Part shown: positions 20,840 through 28,839 of the stretch, one piece after another
Numbering within the stretch: the stretch's first letter is position 1
Layout of the letters: each line of letters starts with the position of its first letter
Assembly (NCBI GenBank): GCA_945861675.1
Contig: CAMAVY010000008.1
Coordinates: 1-46,084 of the forward strand
Length of the DNA stretch: 46,084 bases
Direction of reading: 5' to 3'
DNA from: Klebsiella pneumoniae
GTDB lineage: Bacteria > Pseudomonadota > Gammaproteobacteria > Pseudomonadales > Azotimanducaceae
Notes under the pieces: model-generated
What the model saw: only the letters and a program-made list of their open reading frames with translations
The model's database searches: none
Told to the model about the DNA's origin: nothing
Position numbers and translations under genes: made by a program

Positions 20840-21934
20840 TCAGTACTCGAGGTATTTCTTGAGCGTCGGGTGCAGGTTGGCGGCGCGCGGCACACCAATC
20901 CAATCACACAGTTCTACGTAGTCGCGCATGTAGTCGCCGACCAGATGAAGATAGGTCGCCATCCCAACCGTGCGGCCACCCTGAACGCCACCACCAAAGA
21001 TGATGGCCAATGCCGGGCGCATCGTGCTCTCTTCGAGTTCCGCCGCCATGATCGCCTCACCGATGGTGAGCATGGTCTGCATGATGTCCGCAGCCCCGGC
21101 CTGATGCGCAACCGCATACTTCAAGTGGTCGTAGCCATAGGTGAGATGGCGCGCGTGATCTTCAATGTACTTGGCGTAGATGTGCCGTTCAGCATCGTTG
21201 TGCGCGGCATTCAGCAAGCCACGCAGGATCTGCATGCCGTAGGTGCCGCGCAGCAGATACAGGTACGCGACCGACTCTGTCCAACCGCCGCGACTTTCCA
21301 GAATCATGCGATTGACCAGACCGCGGCTCTCAAGCCCAAGTCCGCCGCCGTTGGCCAACGCGCGCTTGCGCAGCGCTTCGATGATGCGCGCGCAATCGAA
21401 GGTGGCACTCGCAAGAAACTGCTTCACCTCGTAGTAGCCATAGGACATCTGGTCCTGCCAGTACGTGATGATCTCGATCTCGGTGTTGGCGTACTGCGAC
21501 AACTCGGTGCAGACCTGGCACACGGCACGCTCTACGTCTTCGGGCAGCGTTTTCAGGCTCGCCCAAGGCACGTCGGTTGCCGGAATCCAACGGCGCTGGA
21601 TGGCCTCTTCATACAGATCGGCCGCACTGTCAGCCCACATCTGATGCTTGCTGCGCAGGTTGTAGGGCAGTGGCGGCACGCCAGCCCGAGGTAGCGCACC
21701 GCGGGGGCGGCGCGTCTGATCGTCCCAGTGCTCAGGTACCTCACCATAGATACCCACATTCAGATCGCTGATGCGCAGCCCGTGCTCACCGGGCTTGACC
21801 CGAACGCCCCACTCGGCAGAGAGGCCCATCCAGTCATAACTGGGAACGGGTACACCCTCGACCATTGCAACGCCGGTATTGCCACCAGCCACCGCTACCG
21901 GCGGCACCATTGCGCCGCCACTTCTGTCTGCCAT
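20840..21934 (-). CDS. Ferritin-like diiron oxygenase paralogue lacking most metal ligands
   Basis: A 364-residue protein paralogous to its upstream neighbour, sharing LYEEAxQRxW..ATDVPW, RKRALANGGG and the ARH block. The segment between TDVPW and RKRALANGGG has the same length in both (64 residues), so ligands can be compared directly. The catalytic copy's E130, E164, H167, E214, E244 and H247 correspond to Q147, C181, I184, G230, H260 and H263; only the last is kept. It is therefore unlikely to hold two irons. By analogy with alpha/beta pairs of bacterial multicomponent monooxygenases, it may be a structural partner. It has a strong SD (GGGGGAAGG) and starts 59 bp after the catalytic copy. 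Confidence 0.75.
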   Translation of the reverse strand: MADRSGGAMVPPVAVAGGNTGVAMVEGVPVPSYDWMGLSAEWGVRVKPGEHGLRISDLNVGIYGEVPEHWDDQTRRPRGALPRAGVPPLPYNLRSKHQMWADSAADLYEEAIQRRWIPATDVPWASLKTLPEDVERAVCQVCTELSQYANTEIEIITYWQDQMSYGYYEVKQFLASATFDCARIIEALRKRALANGGGLGLESRGLVNRMILESRGGWTESVAYLYLLRGTYGMQILRGLLNAAHNDAERHIYAKYIEDHARHLTYGYDHLKYAVAHQAGAADIMQTMLTIGEAIMAAELEESTMRPALAIIFGGGVQGGRTVGMATYLHLVGDYMRDYVELCDWIGVPRAANLHPTLKKYLEY

Positions 21935-21993
21935 GTCCTTCCCCCTCTTCCGACTACAGCTGGCGTAACCGCGTTCTAAGTTGCGTCCTGCGG

Positions 21994-23061
21994 CTACACG
22001 GGAAGATCGTACTGAGCAGGCACACTCGAACGACCGTTTTCAAATCGATCGCCAAAGCCGGCCGTGCGCACGCGCTGCATGTACTCCTTCAATTGCCGAC
22101 GACGGATGGCGAGCAGTTTGCGGTGTCCTTCGTCATATCCCTGCTTACCGCCACCCAGCAGAATTGCCAGCGCCTCGGCAGTCTCGGCTTGCGTGCCCGC
22201 AGGGTTCTGCACCCCGGACATCAACTGTGCCTCGGCTTCGTCGAGGTAGTACTGAATTTCTTCACGCCGCTCCGGTGCAGCCTCTGACAGATAGCGCAGG
22301 TGCATCACACCGAACGCCACGTGCCGCGCTTCATCCTGTGCACACAACCGGTACATCACTTTCTCGGCTTCGTTCTGACCAAACAGTTCGCCCATGCGGA
22401 ACATGGTCAGCACTGCGCCTTCGCCGGAGATGTGCAGTCGCGTAGACATCTCAGTGAAATCACGCGCCAGATCGATGCTGCCGACGAACCCGGACGTAGC
22501 CCCTGACATGCGCATCATGCCGCCGCCATTGGCCAGTGCCCGCTTGCGGAACACGTCCATATGGCGCGATTCATCCATCACCTGCGCCAGCAACACCTGA
22601 CGTGGCTCGAGGAAATCCGACGTAGTGCTGCCCACCCAACGCGCCGGCACATCGCCCGCGACGAACTCCACTTCATTGAAGAAGGTGCACAGCAGGCACT
22701 CTGCTTCTTCGATGTCGTCGGGCAATGGCGTGATCGTGTGCCAGGGCACATCGGTGGCCGAACTCCACTGCCGCTGCATCGCTTCTTCGTAGAGGAACGT
22801 GGCGTTCTGCAGCCAGATTTCCGGCTTCGTGCGCACGCCATAGGCACCAATACGGAAGGCTTCTGGACGCTCGCCCGCGCCGCGCGGCCGACCTGTCATG
22901 TTGTGGCTGGTCTCGGGGATATCCCCGTACGTGCCCACCTGAATATCGGCGAGGCTCAGGCCACGTTTGCCGGGTTCAGCCCGGGTGCCCCACTCACCCA
23001 TGTGCTGCATCCAGCTGGTGTCCAGGTCGTACTCAATCGGCTTGATCGGTGCTTCGCTCAT
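21994..23061 (-). CDS. Ferritin-like diiron oxygenase, full ligand set
   Basis: A 355-residue helical protein with a complete carboxylate-bridged diiron signature: E130 (or E132) in helix 1, E164-x-x-H167 (VMDESRHMDVF), E214 (ISGEGAVL) and E244-x-x-H247 (AQDEARHVAFG). This is the four-helix ferritin/R2-like arrangement used for O2 activation. The N-terminal 80 residues (GLSLADIQVGTYGDIPE) precede the bundle and are shared with the paralogue. I do not recognise a characterised member; candidate reactions are hydroxylation, desaturation or N-oxidation. It starts at 23061 with a GGAG SD. No ferredoxin or flavin reductase is encoded nearby, unless the DUF2855 protein serves. Confidence 0.8.
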   Translation of the reverse strand: MSEAPIKPIEYDLDTSWMQHMGEWGTRAEPGKRGLSLADIQVGTYGDIPETSHNMTGRPRGAGERPEAFRIGAYGVRTKPEIWLQNATFLYEEAMQRQWSSATDVPWHTITPLPDDIEEAECLLCTFFNEVEFVAGDVPARWVGSTTSDFLEPRQVLLAQVMDESRHMDVFRKRALANGGGMMRMSGATSGFVGSIDLARDFTEMSTRLHISGEGAVLTMFRMGELFGQNEAEKVMYRLCAQDEARHVAFGVMHLRYLSEAAPERREEIQYYLDEAEAQLMSGVQNPAGTQAETAEALAILLGGGKQGYDEGHRKLLAIRRRQLKEYMQRVRTAGFGDRFENGRSSVPAQYDLPV

Positions 23062-23203
23062 GTTTCACTCCAACTATCGCAAGACAGGGGAACGCGCGCG
23101 CGGGCCCGACGGGGCGGCGCAAGTGCCAAACGCTGCACGAATGTGCGGGACGCACCGATCTAGCGCCAGCTGCAGAGCCGAGTCAATCCAGGCACGCGTT
23201 GGC

Positions 23204-24175
23204 TCAGACCTGGTCTGCCGGACGCGCCGGCGTCAACGTCACCGCCAGCACGCCCGCAACCACCAGTGCTACACCCGCCAGTTGAACCGGCGTCATCACT
23301 TCCTCCAGGCCGATCCAACCGAGCCCGATGGTGGACACCGGACCCAGCGCACCGACGATCGCCACCGTAGACGCGCCAACGCGACGCAGCGCTTCGGATG
23401 TCAGAAACACAGGGATCACGGTACAGAACACCGCCATCACCATCGCGTAGCCGAACACGGGCAGCGGCAGCTGCAATGCATCGAGCGGCCGCATGAGCAA
23501 GAACTGCAGCACACACGCGGCTGCTGCGGCGACCATCGCATACGCGCTGAAGCGCATCGAACCAACCCGCGCGATGACCTGCCCACCGGCAACCAGATAG
23601 GTTGCGTAGCAAACAGAACTGCCCATCGCCAGGGCAGCGCCCAGCAGCACGTCGTGGCCACTGCCGCGCACGCTCTGCAGCAGCACCAACGCAAGCCCCG
23701 CGTAGGTCAGGCCCAGCGCCAGCAGCTCGCGCCGGCTGACCGGGCGCGCCAACAGCACGGCCGACAGCATCACCACGATGGTGGGGTAGAGAAACAGCAG
23801 CAAGCGCCCAAGGCCCGCGCTGATGTACTGCAATGCCAGAAAGTCCAGGAAACTGGCTGCGTAGTAGCTGAGCAATCCGAGCAGCACCACCAGGAACAGA
23901 TCGCGGCGCGATAACGGTTTCAGCGTTCCGCGTCGATGGCTCCACACCGCCACCACTGCAAAGAACGGCGCAGCGAACGCCATACGCAGTGCGAGCAACG
24001 TGATCGGGTCCTGCACGTAGCCATACGCAAGCTTGATCAGAATGGGTCGCAGCGAAAAGAACAGCACGCCGGCCGCAGCCAGCAGCAGCCCGATGATCCA
24101 GTTGCGGCGAACAACGTTTGTGCCGCTCGTAGCTAGCGCTGTGCTTTCGCTCATCCGTGCATGCGCGTCGGCCAT
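23204..24175 (-). CDS. EamA/DMT family transporter
   Basis: A 323-residue inner-membrane protein with ten hydrophobic segments in two EamA repeats, as in RhaT/YdcZ-like drug/metabolite exporters. Recognisable pieces are LRPILIKLAYGY in helix 1, YYAASFLDFLALQYISAGLG, and YAGLALVLL in the first repeat, and ALGPVSTIGLGWIGLEEVMT in the second. It lies 30 bp after the DUF2855 gene and 142 bp before the diiron gene, all on the minus strand, so it may move the substrate or product of that pathway. A second ATG seven codons in (24154) is an alternative start. Confidence 0.88.
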   Translation of the reverse strand: MADAHARMSESTALATSGTNVVRRNWIIGLLLAAAGVLFFSLRPILIKLAYGYVQDPITLLALRMAFAAPFFAVVAVWSHRRGTLKPLSRRDLFLVVLLGLLSYYAASFLDFLALQYISAGLGRLLLFLYPTIVVMLSAVLLARPVSRRELLALGLTYAGLALVLLQSVRGSGHDVLLGAALAMGSSVCYATYLVAGGQVIARVGSMRFSAYAMVAAAAACVLQFLLMRPLDALQLPLPVFGYAMVMAVFCTVIPVFLTSEALRRVGASTVAIVGALGPVSTIGLGWIGLEEVMTPVQLAGVALVVAGVLAVTLTPARPADQV

Positions 24176-24205
24176 TTCATGTGCATTGCCTCTGTCCGAC
24201 CCGCA

Positions 24206-25309
24206 TCAAGCCGACCAGAGCGACAGCAGCAGACCCGCATTAGGCGGCGTGTGTCCTGCCACCATCTGCGCATACGCCGCCTGCACCGCGTCTGGGCCAC
24301 GATGCTGCTGCACATCGATCCAGCCCGCCGCCGCCGCGATGAAATCGCGCCAGGCCGGCGTCACACGCGTTTCCATCCAACCCGGACCCCACTCCTTCGC
24401 GCGCTTCTGAATCTGCGCAGGGGCAAAGAACATCGCCGGGCGCGGGCCCGGCAGCGGCGCACGATCGCTGACCGGCTGTTGCCAATGCGTAATACCTACG
24501 CCGCAGCTGTACTTCAAGGTGTCGGCGCCAACGCCTTCGTAGTGGGTGTGCACCGCGCGCCGTACTGTTGCGTTGCCCGCCATGTCGATCAGCACTGCGG
24601 GCCGCGACGGCAGACTGGACAGTTGGTCGTACGTCACCACGCTGTCATAACAGCCAAGACCTTCAACGAACGCCCTGTTCGCGGCGGACGTCAGCCCGAT
24701 CACGCGGCAACGGTCACGGCGTTGACGATGCAGCAGGAACGCAAGTCCAAATGCCGTCTTGCTGGACGCGCTGGTCAGCAATACGTCCTGCGCCCCGAAG
24801 AAATCGTTGTCGAGCAGGAAGTCATCGAGAAAGAACGACGTCATGTACAACGGCCGCAGCAGCATCTGCCAGGGCTCATCGACTTTGGTCCAACTGGGGT
24901 CAGTAGCGCAGCGTGTGTACTGGTTGTAGGTCGGTGCCAGCGCCGCACGATGCGCCGCACCATCCACAAAGCCGTGCTTGCCGATGCGCTCCGGCTTCAG
25001 CACCACGTGGGTCGACATGGGCAGGTAGCCATAGAACCGCTCGCCAACCTCAACGCCTTCAACGTTCGACTCAAGCACGTCGGCGAAACCCCACACGGGA
25101 ATCCGGCCGTAAGCTTCGGGCGCCGGAAAGAACTGCCAATAGCCAATGCTGCTGTCACCGGCCACGCCGTAGGTGATGTTGTTGGCGGTCAACGCGAACA
25201 CATCCACTTTCAACAGCACTTCCCCAGCACCTGCGACCGGCGTGGGCCCGCTGCGCAATTCAGATTGTTTGAGATCGCTTCGGGAAACGAGCAGGTCCTG
25301 AGCGTTCAT
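24206..25309 (-). CDS. DUF2855 family protein (quinone-oxidoreductase-like)
   Basis: A 367-residue protein of the DUF2855 family, which resembles medium-chain zinc-free alcohol/quinone oxidoreductases. It has an N-terminal GroES-like part (GEVLLKVDVFALTANNITYG) and a nucleotide-binding-like part with VLLTSASSKTAFGLAFLL and VIGLTSAANRAFVEGLGCYD. RPAVLIDMAGNATVRRAVH looks like the second Rossmann half. The start is the ATG at 25309 with GAGGA at a good distance; the frame is open further upstream only as antisense of the carotenoid oxygenase. It is the first gene of the six-gene array and might supply reducing power, which is inference. Confidence 0.8.
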   Translation of the reverse strand: MNAQDLLVSRSDLKQSELRSGPTPVAGAGEVLLKVDVFALTANNITYGVAGDSSIGYWQFFPAPEAYGRIPVWGFADVLESNVEGVEVGERFYGYLPMSTHVVLKPERIGKHGFVDGAAHRAALAPTYNQYTRCATDPSWTKVDEPWQMLLRPLYMTSFFLDDFLLDNDFFGAQDVLLTSASSKTAFGLAFLLHRQRRDRCRVIGLTSAANRAFVEGLGCYDSVVTYDQLSSLPSRPAVLIDMAGNATVRRAVHTHYEGVGADTLKYSCGVGITHWQQPVSDRAPLPGPRPAMFFAPAQIQKRAKEWGPGWMETRVTPAWRDFIAAAAGWIDVQQHRGPDAVQAAYAQMVAGHTPPNAGLLLSLWSA

Positions 25310-25399
25310 GCGGGTGGTCCTCAACAAAATGGGCGGCGCAGGATAAGCGCTAATTGCACGCGTATCCGCGCGGCGGTTTTGCACACTTGGCGCTGCTTG

Positions 25400-25411
25400 G
25401 GTCAGCTGACC
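25400..25411. promoter_or_regulatory. Perfect 12-bp palindrome in a divergent promoter
   Basis: GGTCAGCTGACC sits in the 157-bp gap between the DUF2855 gene (start 25309, minus) and the carotenoid oxygenase gene (start 25467, plus). Flanking bases extend a looser dyad (GCGC on each side). It is a good candidate operator for joint control of both units. Confidence 0.45.
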
Positions 25412-25466
25412 TGCGCTAAGGTGCAGTTCGCCCGCACTCAACCACCTGCTTTTCAGAGGATCCCCC

Positions 25467-26876
25467 ATGGCCAAGATGTTCCCCAAGCACCCCAACCTGG
25501 TCGGTGGCTTCGCCCCGCTGCAGATGGAGTGCGATGCACCGGATCTCGTCATCGAGGGCGAAGTGCCCCGCGATCTGAACGGCACCTTCTATCGCAACGG
25601 CCCGAACCCGCAGTTCGCGCCGCGCGGTAACCATCACTGGTTCGGCGGCGACGGCATGGTGCACGGCTTCAAGATCGATGACGGGCGCGTCTCCTATCGC
25701 AACCGCTGGGTCAAGACCATCAAGTTCAACACCGAACGCGCCGCAAAGCGGGCGTTGTTCGCATCGTTCAACCCCATGGACACAGACCCCAGCGTGCAGG
25801 GCATGGAGACCGACGGCATCGCCAACACCAACATCGTGTGGCACGCCGGCAAGTTGCTGGCGCTGGAGGAAGCCCACGCGCCGTTCGAACTGGACCCCGA
25901 CAGCCTCGACTCGATCGGGCCATGGAACTTCGGCGGCAAGCTGGTGGGCCCGATGACAGCACACCCGAAGATCGACCCGGAAACCGGTGAGATGCTGTTC
26001 TTCGGCTACAACGCCACCGGCATGATCTCCGAAGACATGTCGTTCCATGTGGTCGACAAGCACGGCAAGCTGACACGCTCGGAGACCTTCAAAGCGCCCT
26101 ACGCGGCCATGGTGCACGACTTCATGGTCACGCGTGATTACGTGATCTTCCCCATCATGCCGCTGACCGGCTCGATGGAACGCGCCATGCGCGGCGCGCC
26201 GGTGTACGCGTGGGAACCCGAACTCGGCACCTGCATCGGCATCATGCCGCGCAAGGGCACGGTTGCCGACCTGCGCTGGTTCAAGGGCGACCCAGCCTAC
26301 GTTTTCCACCCCATGAACGCGCACAACGATGGCGATGTTGTGACCTGCGATGTGTGTGAGTTCGAACAGGCACCGCTGTTCCCGATGCCCGACGGCACGC
26401 CTGGCGATCGCAGCAAAGCGGTGCCGCGTCTGACGCGTTGGACGTTCGACATGAGTCGCAACACCGACGACTACACGTGGGCCCGCCTCAACGACATCGC
26501 CTGCGAGTTCCCGCGCCTCGACGAGCGACGCACCGGGCTCAGCTATCGCTACGGCTTCATGGCCTGCAATACCGATCCCGATTTCAGCCTCGGTGGCTTC
26601 AATGCCATCGGCCGCATCGATCACCAGACCACCAAGCTGGACCTCTACGACGTGGGTCCTGGCTGCGCGACGAACGAGCCCATCTTTGTGCCGCGCAACG
26701 ACGGCGCCGCAGAAGGCGACGGCTATGTGCTCGCGAACATCTATGACGAAAACCGAATGGCCAGCCATCTGGTGATTCTGGACGCGCAGAACCTCAGCAG
26801 CGGGCCACTTGCCACGGCCTATCTCGATCACCGCGTGCCGTTTGGCTTTCACGGCAATTGGAAGCCTGCCAATTAG
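25467..26876 (+). CDS. Carotenoid-cleavage / RPE65 family oxygenase
   Basis: A 469-residue seven-bladed propeller oxygenase with Fe(II) held by four histidines. The four His motifs are visible: TAHPKIDPETG, AMVHDFMVTRDYVIF, VFHPMNAHND and, near the C-terminus, PFGFHGNW. LNGTFYRNGPNPQF and WFGGDGMVHGF at the N-terminus are family hallmarks. These enzymes split alkene bonds in carotenoids, apocarotenoids or stilbenes such as lignostilbene. The ATG at 25467 follows AGAGGA. It is divergent from the diiron array, with a palindrome between. Length is normal and all ligands are present, so it should be active. Confidence 0.92.
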   Translation: MAKMFPKHPNLVGGFAPLQMECDAPDLVIEGEVPRDLNGTFYRNGPNPQFAPRGNHHWFGGDGMVHGFKIDDGRVSYRNRWVKTIKFNTERAAKRALFASFNPMDTDPSVQGMETDGIANTNIVWHAGKLLALEEAHAPFELDPDSLDSIGPWNFGGKLVGPMTAHPKIDPETGEMLFFGYNATGMISEDMSFHVVDKHGKLTRSETFKAPYAAMVHDFMVTRDYVIFPIMPLTGSMERAMRGAPVYAWEPELGTCIGIMPRKGTVADLRWFKGDPAYVFHPMNAHNDGDVVTCDVCEFEQAPLFPMPDGTPGDRSKAVPRLTRWTFDMSRNTDDYTWARLNDIACEFPRLDERRTGLSYRYGFMACNTDPDFSLGGFNAIGRIDHQTTKLDLYDVGPGCATNEPIFVPRNDGAAEGDGYVLANIYDENRMASHLVILDAQNLSSGPLATAYLDHRVPFGFHGNWKPAN

Positions 26877-27465
26877 CGGCACCGGGGGCCCGGCGGCGCA
26901 CGCCGCCGTTTCTCCTGGTAAAACGGCGGCGCCGCATGCCGCCACTGTTCATTGGGTGGATGCCGCGGTCATCGGGCTGAATCTCTGCCCGTTCGCGCGC
27001 GGCGTGCAGGTGGGCAAGCGTGTGCGCTATGTCGTCAGCACAGCCACGACCGCTGCAGAGCTGCTCAGCACCTTGGAAGCGGAGCTTCTGCTGCTGCAGC
27101 AAACCGCCATCGATGTCATTGAAACCACGCTGCTCGTGCATCCATGGGTGCTTAACGCGTTTCGCGACTACAACGACTTCCTCGGCGAAGCAGACGACCT
27201 GCTCGTGGCGCTGGCACTCGAAGGCGAACTGCAGATCGCCAGCTTCCACCCTGACTATCAGTTTGCTGGCACGGCGGCGGCTGACATCAGCAACTACACC
27301 AACCGGTCGCCCTACCCAACGTTGCATCTGCTGCGCGAGAGCAGCGTGTTGCGCGCGACCGAATCGATGCCGGACACAAGCGCAATCTACGAAGCCAACC
27401 TGCTTACGCTTGCGGCACTTGGTGTGGACGGTTGGCGCACTCTTGGCGTGTCGGCGCCCGAGTGA
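26809..27465 (+). CDS. DUF1415 family protein
   Basis: Up to 218 residues. The family core is clear: AVIGLNLCPFARGV with the conserved Cys, TTLLVHPWVL, FNDYNDFL-like FRDYNDFLGEAD, ASFHPDYQFAG and NRSPYPTLHLLRE. The function of DUF1415 is unknown. The start is uncertain. Family similarity reaches back to about 26938 (AATVHWVDAAVIG), yet the only in-frame starts are TTG at 26809 and 26842 inside the carotenoid oxygenase gene, or a GTG near 26956 that would trim the domain. Translation coupled to the upstream gene, or loss of an original start, would both fit. Confidence 0.75.
   Translation: MPRPISITACRLAFTAIGSLPISGTGGPAAHAAVSPGKTAAPHAATVHWVDAAVIGLNLCPFARGVQVGKRVRYVVSTATTAAELLSTLEAELLLLQQTAIDVIETTLLVHPWVLNAFRDYNDFLGEADDLLVALALEGELQIASFHPDYQFAGTAAADISNYTNRSPYPTLHLLRESSVLRATESMPDTSAIYEANLLTLAALGVDGWRTLGVSAPE
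26892..26931 (+). promoter_or_regulatory. Two mutually exclusive GC-rich hairpins
   Basis: CGCCGCCGTTT at 26901-26911 pairs perfectly with AAACGGCGGCG at 26921-26931. The same left arm can instead pair with GGCGGCG at 26892-26898. The structure begins 15 bp after the carotenoid oxygenase stop and has no T-tract. It could be a weak terminator or an attenuator ahead of the DUF1415 gene, whose frame runs through it. Confidence 0.35.
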
Positions 27466-27478
27466 CCCGCGCCGTCCA

Positions 27479-27610
27479 CGCGCACACGTTGTCAGCCAGC
27501 ACAGCGCTGCCGCAGCGCAGGCGCGGTTGCAGAAGCTGCAGTACCGGTACTGCCTCCGGCAGAAAACAATCGTTGAGTAGCAATGCAACTTCGCGATCAA
27601 CGCTGCGCAA
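27479..27610 (-). pseudogene. Fragment of a class I O-methyltransferase gene (copy A)
   Basis: Forty-four codons resemble the C-terminal half of a SAM-dependent O-methyltransferase: LRSVDREVALLLND, PVLQLLQPRLR and VLADNV. Its DNA aligns without gaps to copy B at 31762-31886, with 99 of 125 positions identical by hand count. The fragment ends abruptly next to the DUF1415 stop codon. Changes at conserved sites (DG to DC, GEV to REV) show that it has decayed. Confidence 0.65.
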
Positions 27611-27731
27611 TGTCCTATGCGGAGCGACAGCCGTGTGATCGACGCTGCGTGACGCCGCGACGTCGCGAAGAACAGCGCGCTCGTTGCGCGCCCAATCGCG
27701 CCCGGTGGCGGAATGAGGCTTCGTTGAACCG

Positions 27732-27971
27732 CTATTGGCTCGCAATTGCACGCTTCGCGTTGGACAACGTCCGCGCACACGCCCGATACTCCTCATTGAG
27801 TCGAGTGCAGATGTAACTCTGCAGTTCGATGCGGCCGCGGGTGTAGCGCGCAGCGTCTTCAACGACACTCCACTTGGGCAACCCTGCATTCCAGCACCGT
27901 GAGTAGGCAGCGAACGAATCCACTTTCAAGGTCAGGCCGGATACACGATCGCGGTCTGGCAGCAAAACCAC
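27732..27971 (-). CDS. Hypothetical 79-residue ORF
   Basis: A small ORF with a GTG start: SGLTLKVDSFAAYSRCWNAG, then a Trp/Arg-rich middle and ICTRLNEEYRACARTL. It has no recognisable family, signal peptide or good SD. It may be the decayed tail of a larger gene, since the surrounding 27.47-28.08 kb otherwise carries only the methyltransferase fragment. Low confidence that it is expressed. Confidence 0.22.
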   Translation of the reverse strand: MVLLPDRDRVSGLTLKVDSFAAYSRCWNAGLPKWSVVEDAARYTRGRIELQSYICTRLNEEYRACARTLSNAKRAIASQ

Positions 27972-28084
27972 TTGCCGGGTTCACAATCGGTTCAACGCTG
28001 GCGCGTCGAGTGGACTGTGCAATCAGCACTGCGCGCAGGGTGACTCACTGCTACCGTGCCCTTTGTGTGGCAGAGGACCATGTT

Positions 28085-28291
28085 GTGAAGACGTCGAGGC
28101 GATCTCTAAGGACATCAATCGCGCACGCGGCATTGCTGCTCTCTGCGATCTCAATCATCTGGATAGCAGCAAGCTTGCTGAATATCGTCCCCTTGGTGTT
28201 TTCGTTGCCTGGTGAGAGCAGTCTCCGTGTGCACGCGGCGGTTACAGTAGGATGCCTGCTGGTCGCCGCCTGGGGGTACTGGAACGAATAG
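28085..28291 (+). CDS. Small two-helix membrane protein (68 residues)
   Basis: A GTG at 28085 preceded by AGAGGA gives a 68-residue protein. It has a basic N-terminus (KTSRRSLRTS), a first hydrophobic helix (AALLLSAISIIWIAASLLNI), a short loop (SLPGESSLRVH) and a second helix (AAVTVGCLLVAAWGYW). I do not recognise it. The positive-inside rule places the N-terminus in the cytosol. The frame is open upstream but without similarity or hydrophobic character. It is the first of three tiny membrane-protein genes before the photolyase cassette. Confidence 0.5.
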   Translation: MKTSRRSLRTSIAHAALLLSAISIIWIAASLLNIVPLVFSLPGESSLRVHAAVTVGCLLVAAWGYWNE

Positions 28292-28389
28292 CAGCACCTG
28301 CATTACCTGCATTCACGGTCGAAAAGGCGGACGTCTCCCCCTGCCAACACACGCAACCCAGCCTAAACACTCAATCGAGGCACTGAGTC

Positions 28390-28569
28390 ATGCTCAAAAA
28401 GTCGGATGTATGCATCCTATTGGCCGTCATGGTCGCATTCGCAGTCTCCGGACTTCTCTGGTTCAACGGCCAGAAAGAAGAAGGCCTGTTCACAGCCATC
28501 TGGGTTCCATCAATTCTTGGCTTCGGCATCTACTTCAAGGTATTGACCCTGATCGGAGCCAGGAAATGA
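28390..28569 (+). CDS. Tiny membrane protein (59 residues), first of an overlapping pair
   Basis: The ATG at 28390 follows GAGG with 9-bp spacing. The product has two predicted helices, DVCILLAVMVAFAVSGLLWF and a second one around AIWVPSILGFGIYFKVLTLI, joined by NGQKEEGL. The stop TGA overlaps the next ATG as ATGA, so the 31-residue neighbour should be translated by re-initiation. Codon use here is visibly less GC-rich than in neighbouring genes. Function unknown. Confidence 0.6.
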   Translation: MLKKSDVCILLAVMVAFAVSGLLWFNGQKEEGLFTAIWVPSILGFGIYFKVLTLIGARK

Positions 28570-28661
28570 CAGAACCAATGATTCTCTACTCCGGCATGTT
28601 CTGCTTTGCGATGACCGTGATCGGGATACTTTTCACGGCCAACGAGTTCAGGAAGATGTAG
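28566..28661 (+). CDS. Single-helix microprotein (31 residues)
   Basis: A 31-residue ORF starting with the ATG of the ATGA overlap at 28566. It is one hydrophobic helix (MILYSGMFCFAMTVIGILF) followed by a short charged end (TANEFRKM). Such proteins are usually small subunits or regulators of a membrane complex; here the obvious partner is the overlapping 59-residue protein. No family assigned. Confidence 0.55.
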   Translation: MTEPMILYSGMFCFAMTVIGILFTANEFRKM

Positions 28662-28839
28662 CGAAGTTCAGCGATCACTGGGAAGTGCGGATCGCCGTTT
28701 AGAAAATCGTGCGGCGCGCACGCTGAGCGCCCGCCCTCGCGGCAAGCCCGTCGTAGCGGGTCTTCCTTCGTTCCGCGCACGGCCACAACTGAGGCGACGG
28801 CACTGGCGCGAACGGCAGAACACCTGGAGTTGATCTGCG

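Noticed and set aside
25416-26945. 509-codon minus-strand open frame
   Set aside because: Antisense of the carotenoid oxygenase, His/Val/Ala-rich with no family pattern; the plus-strand gene has all four iron-binding His motifs.
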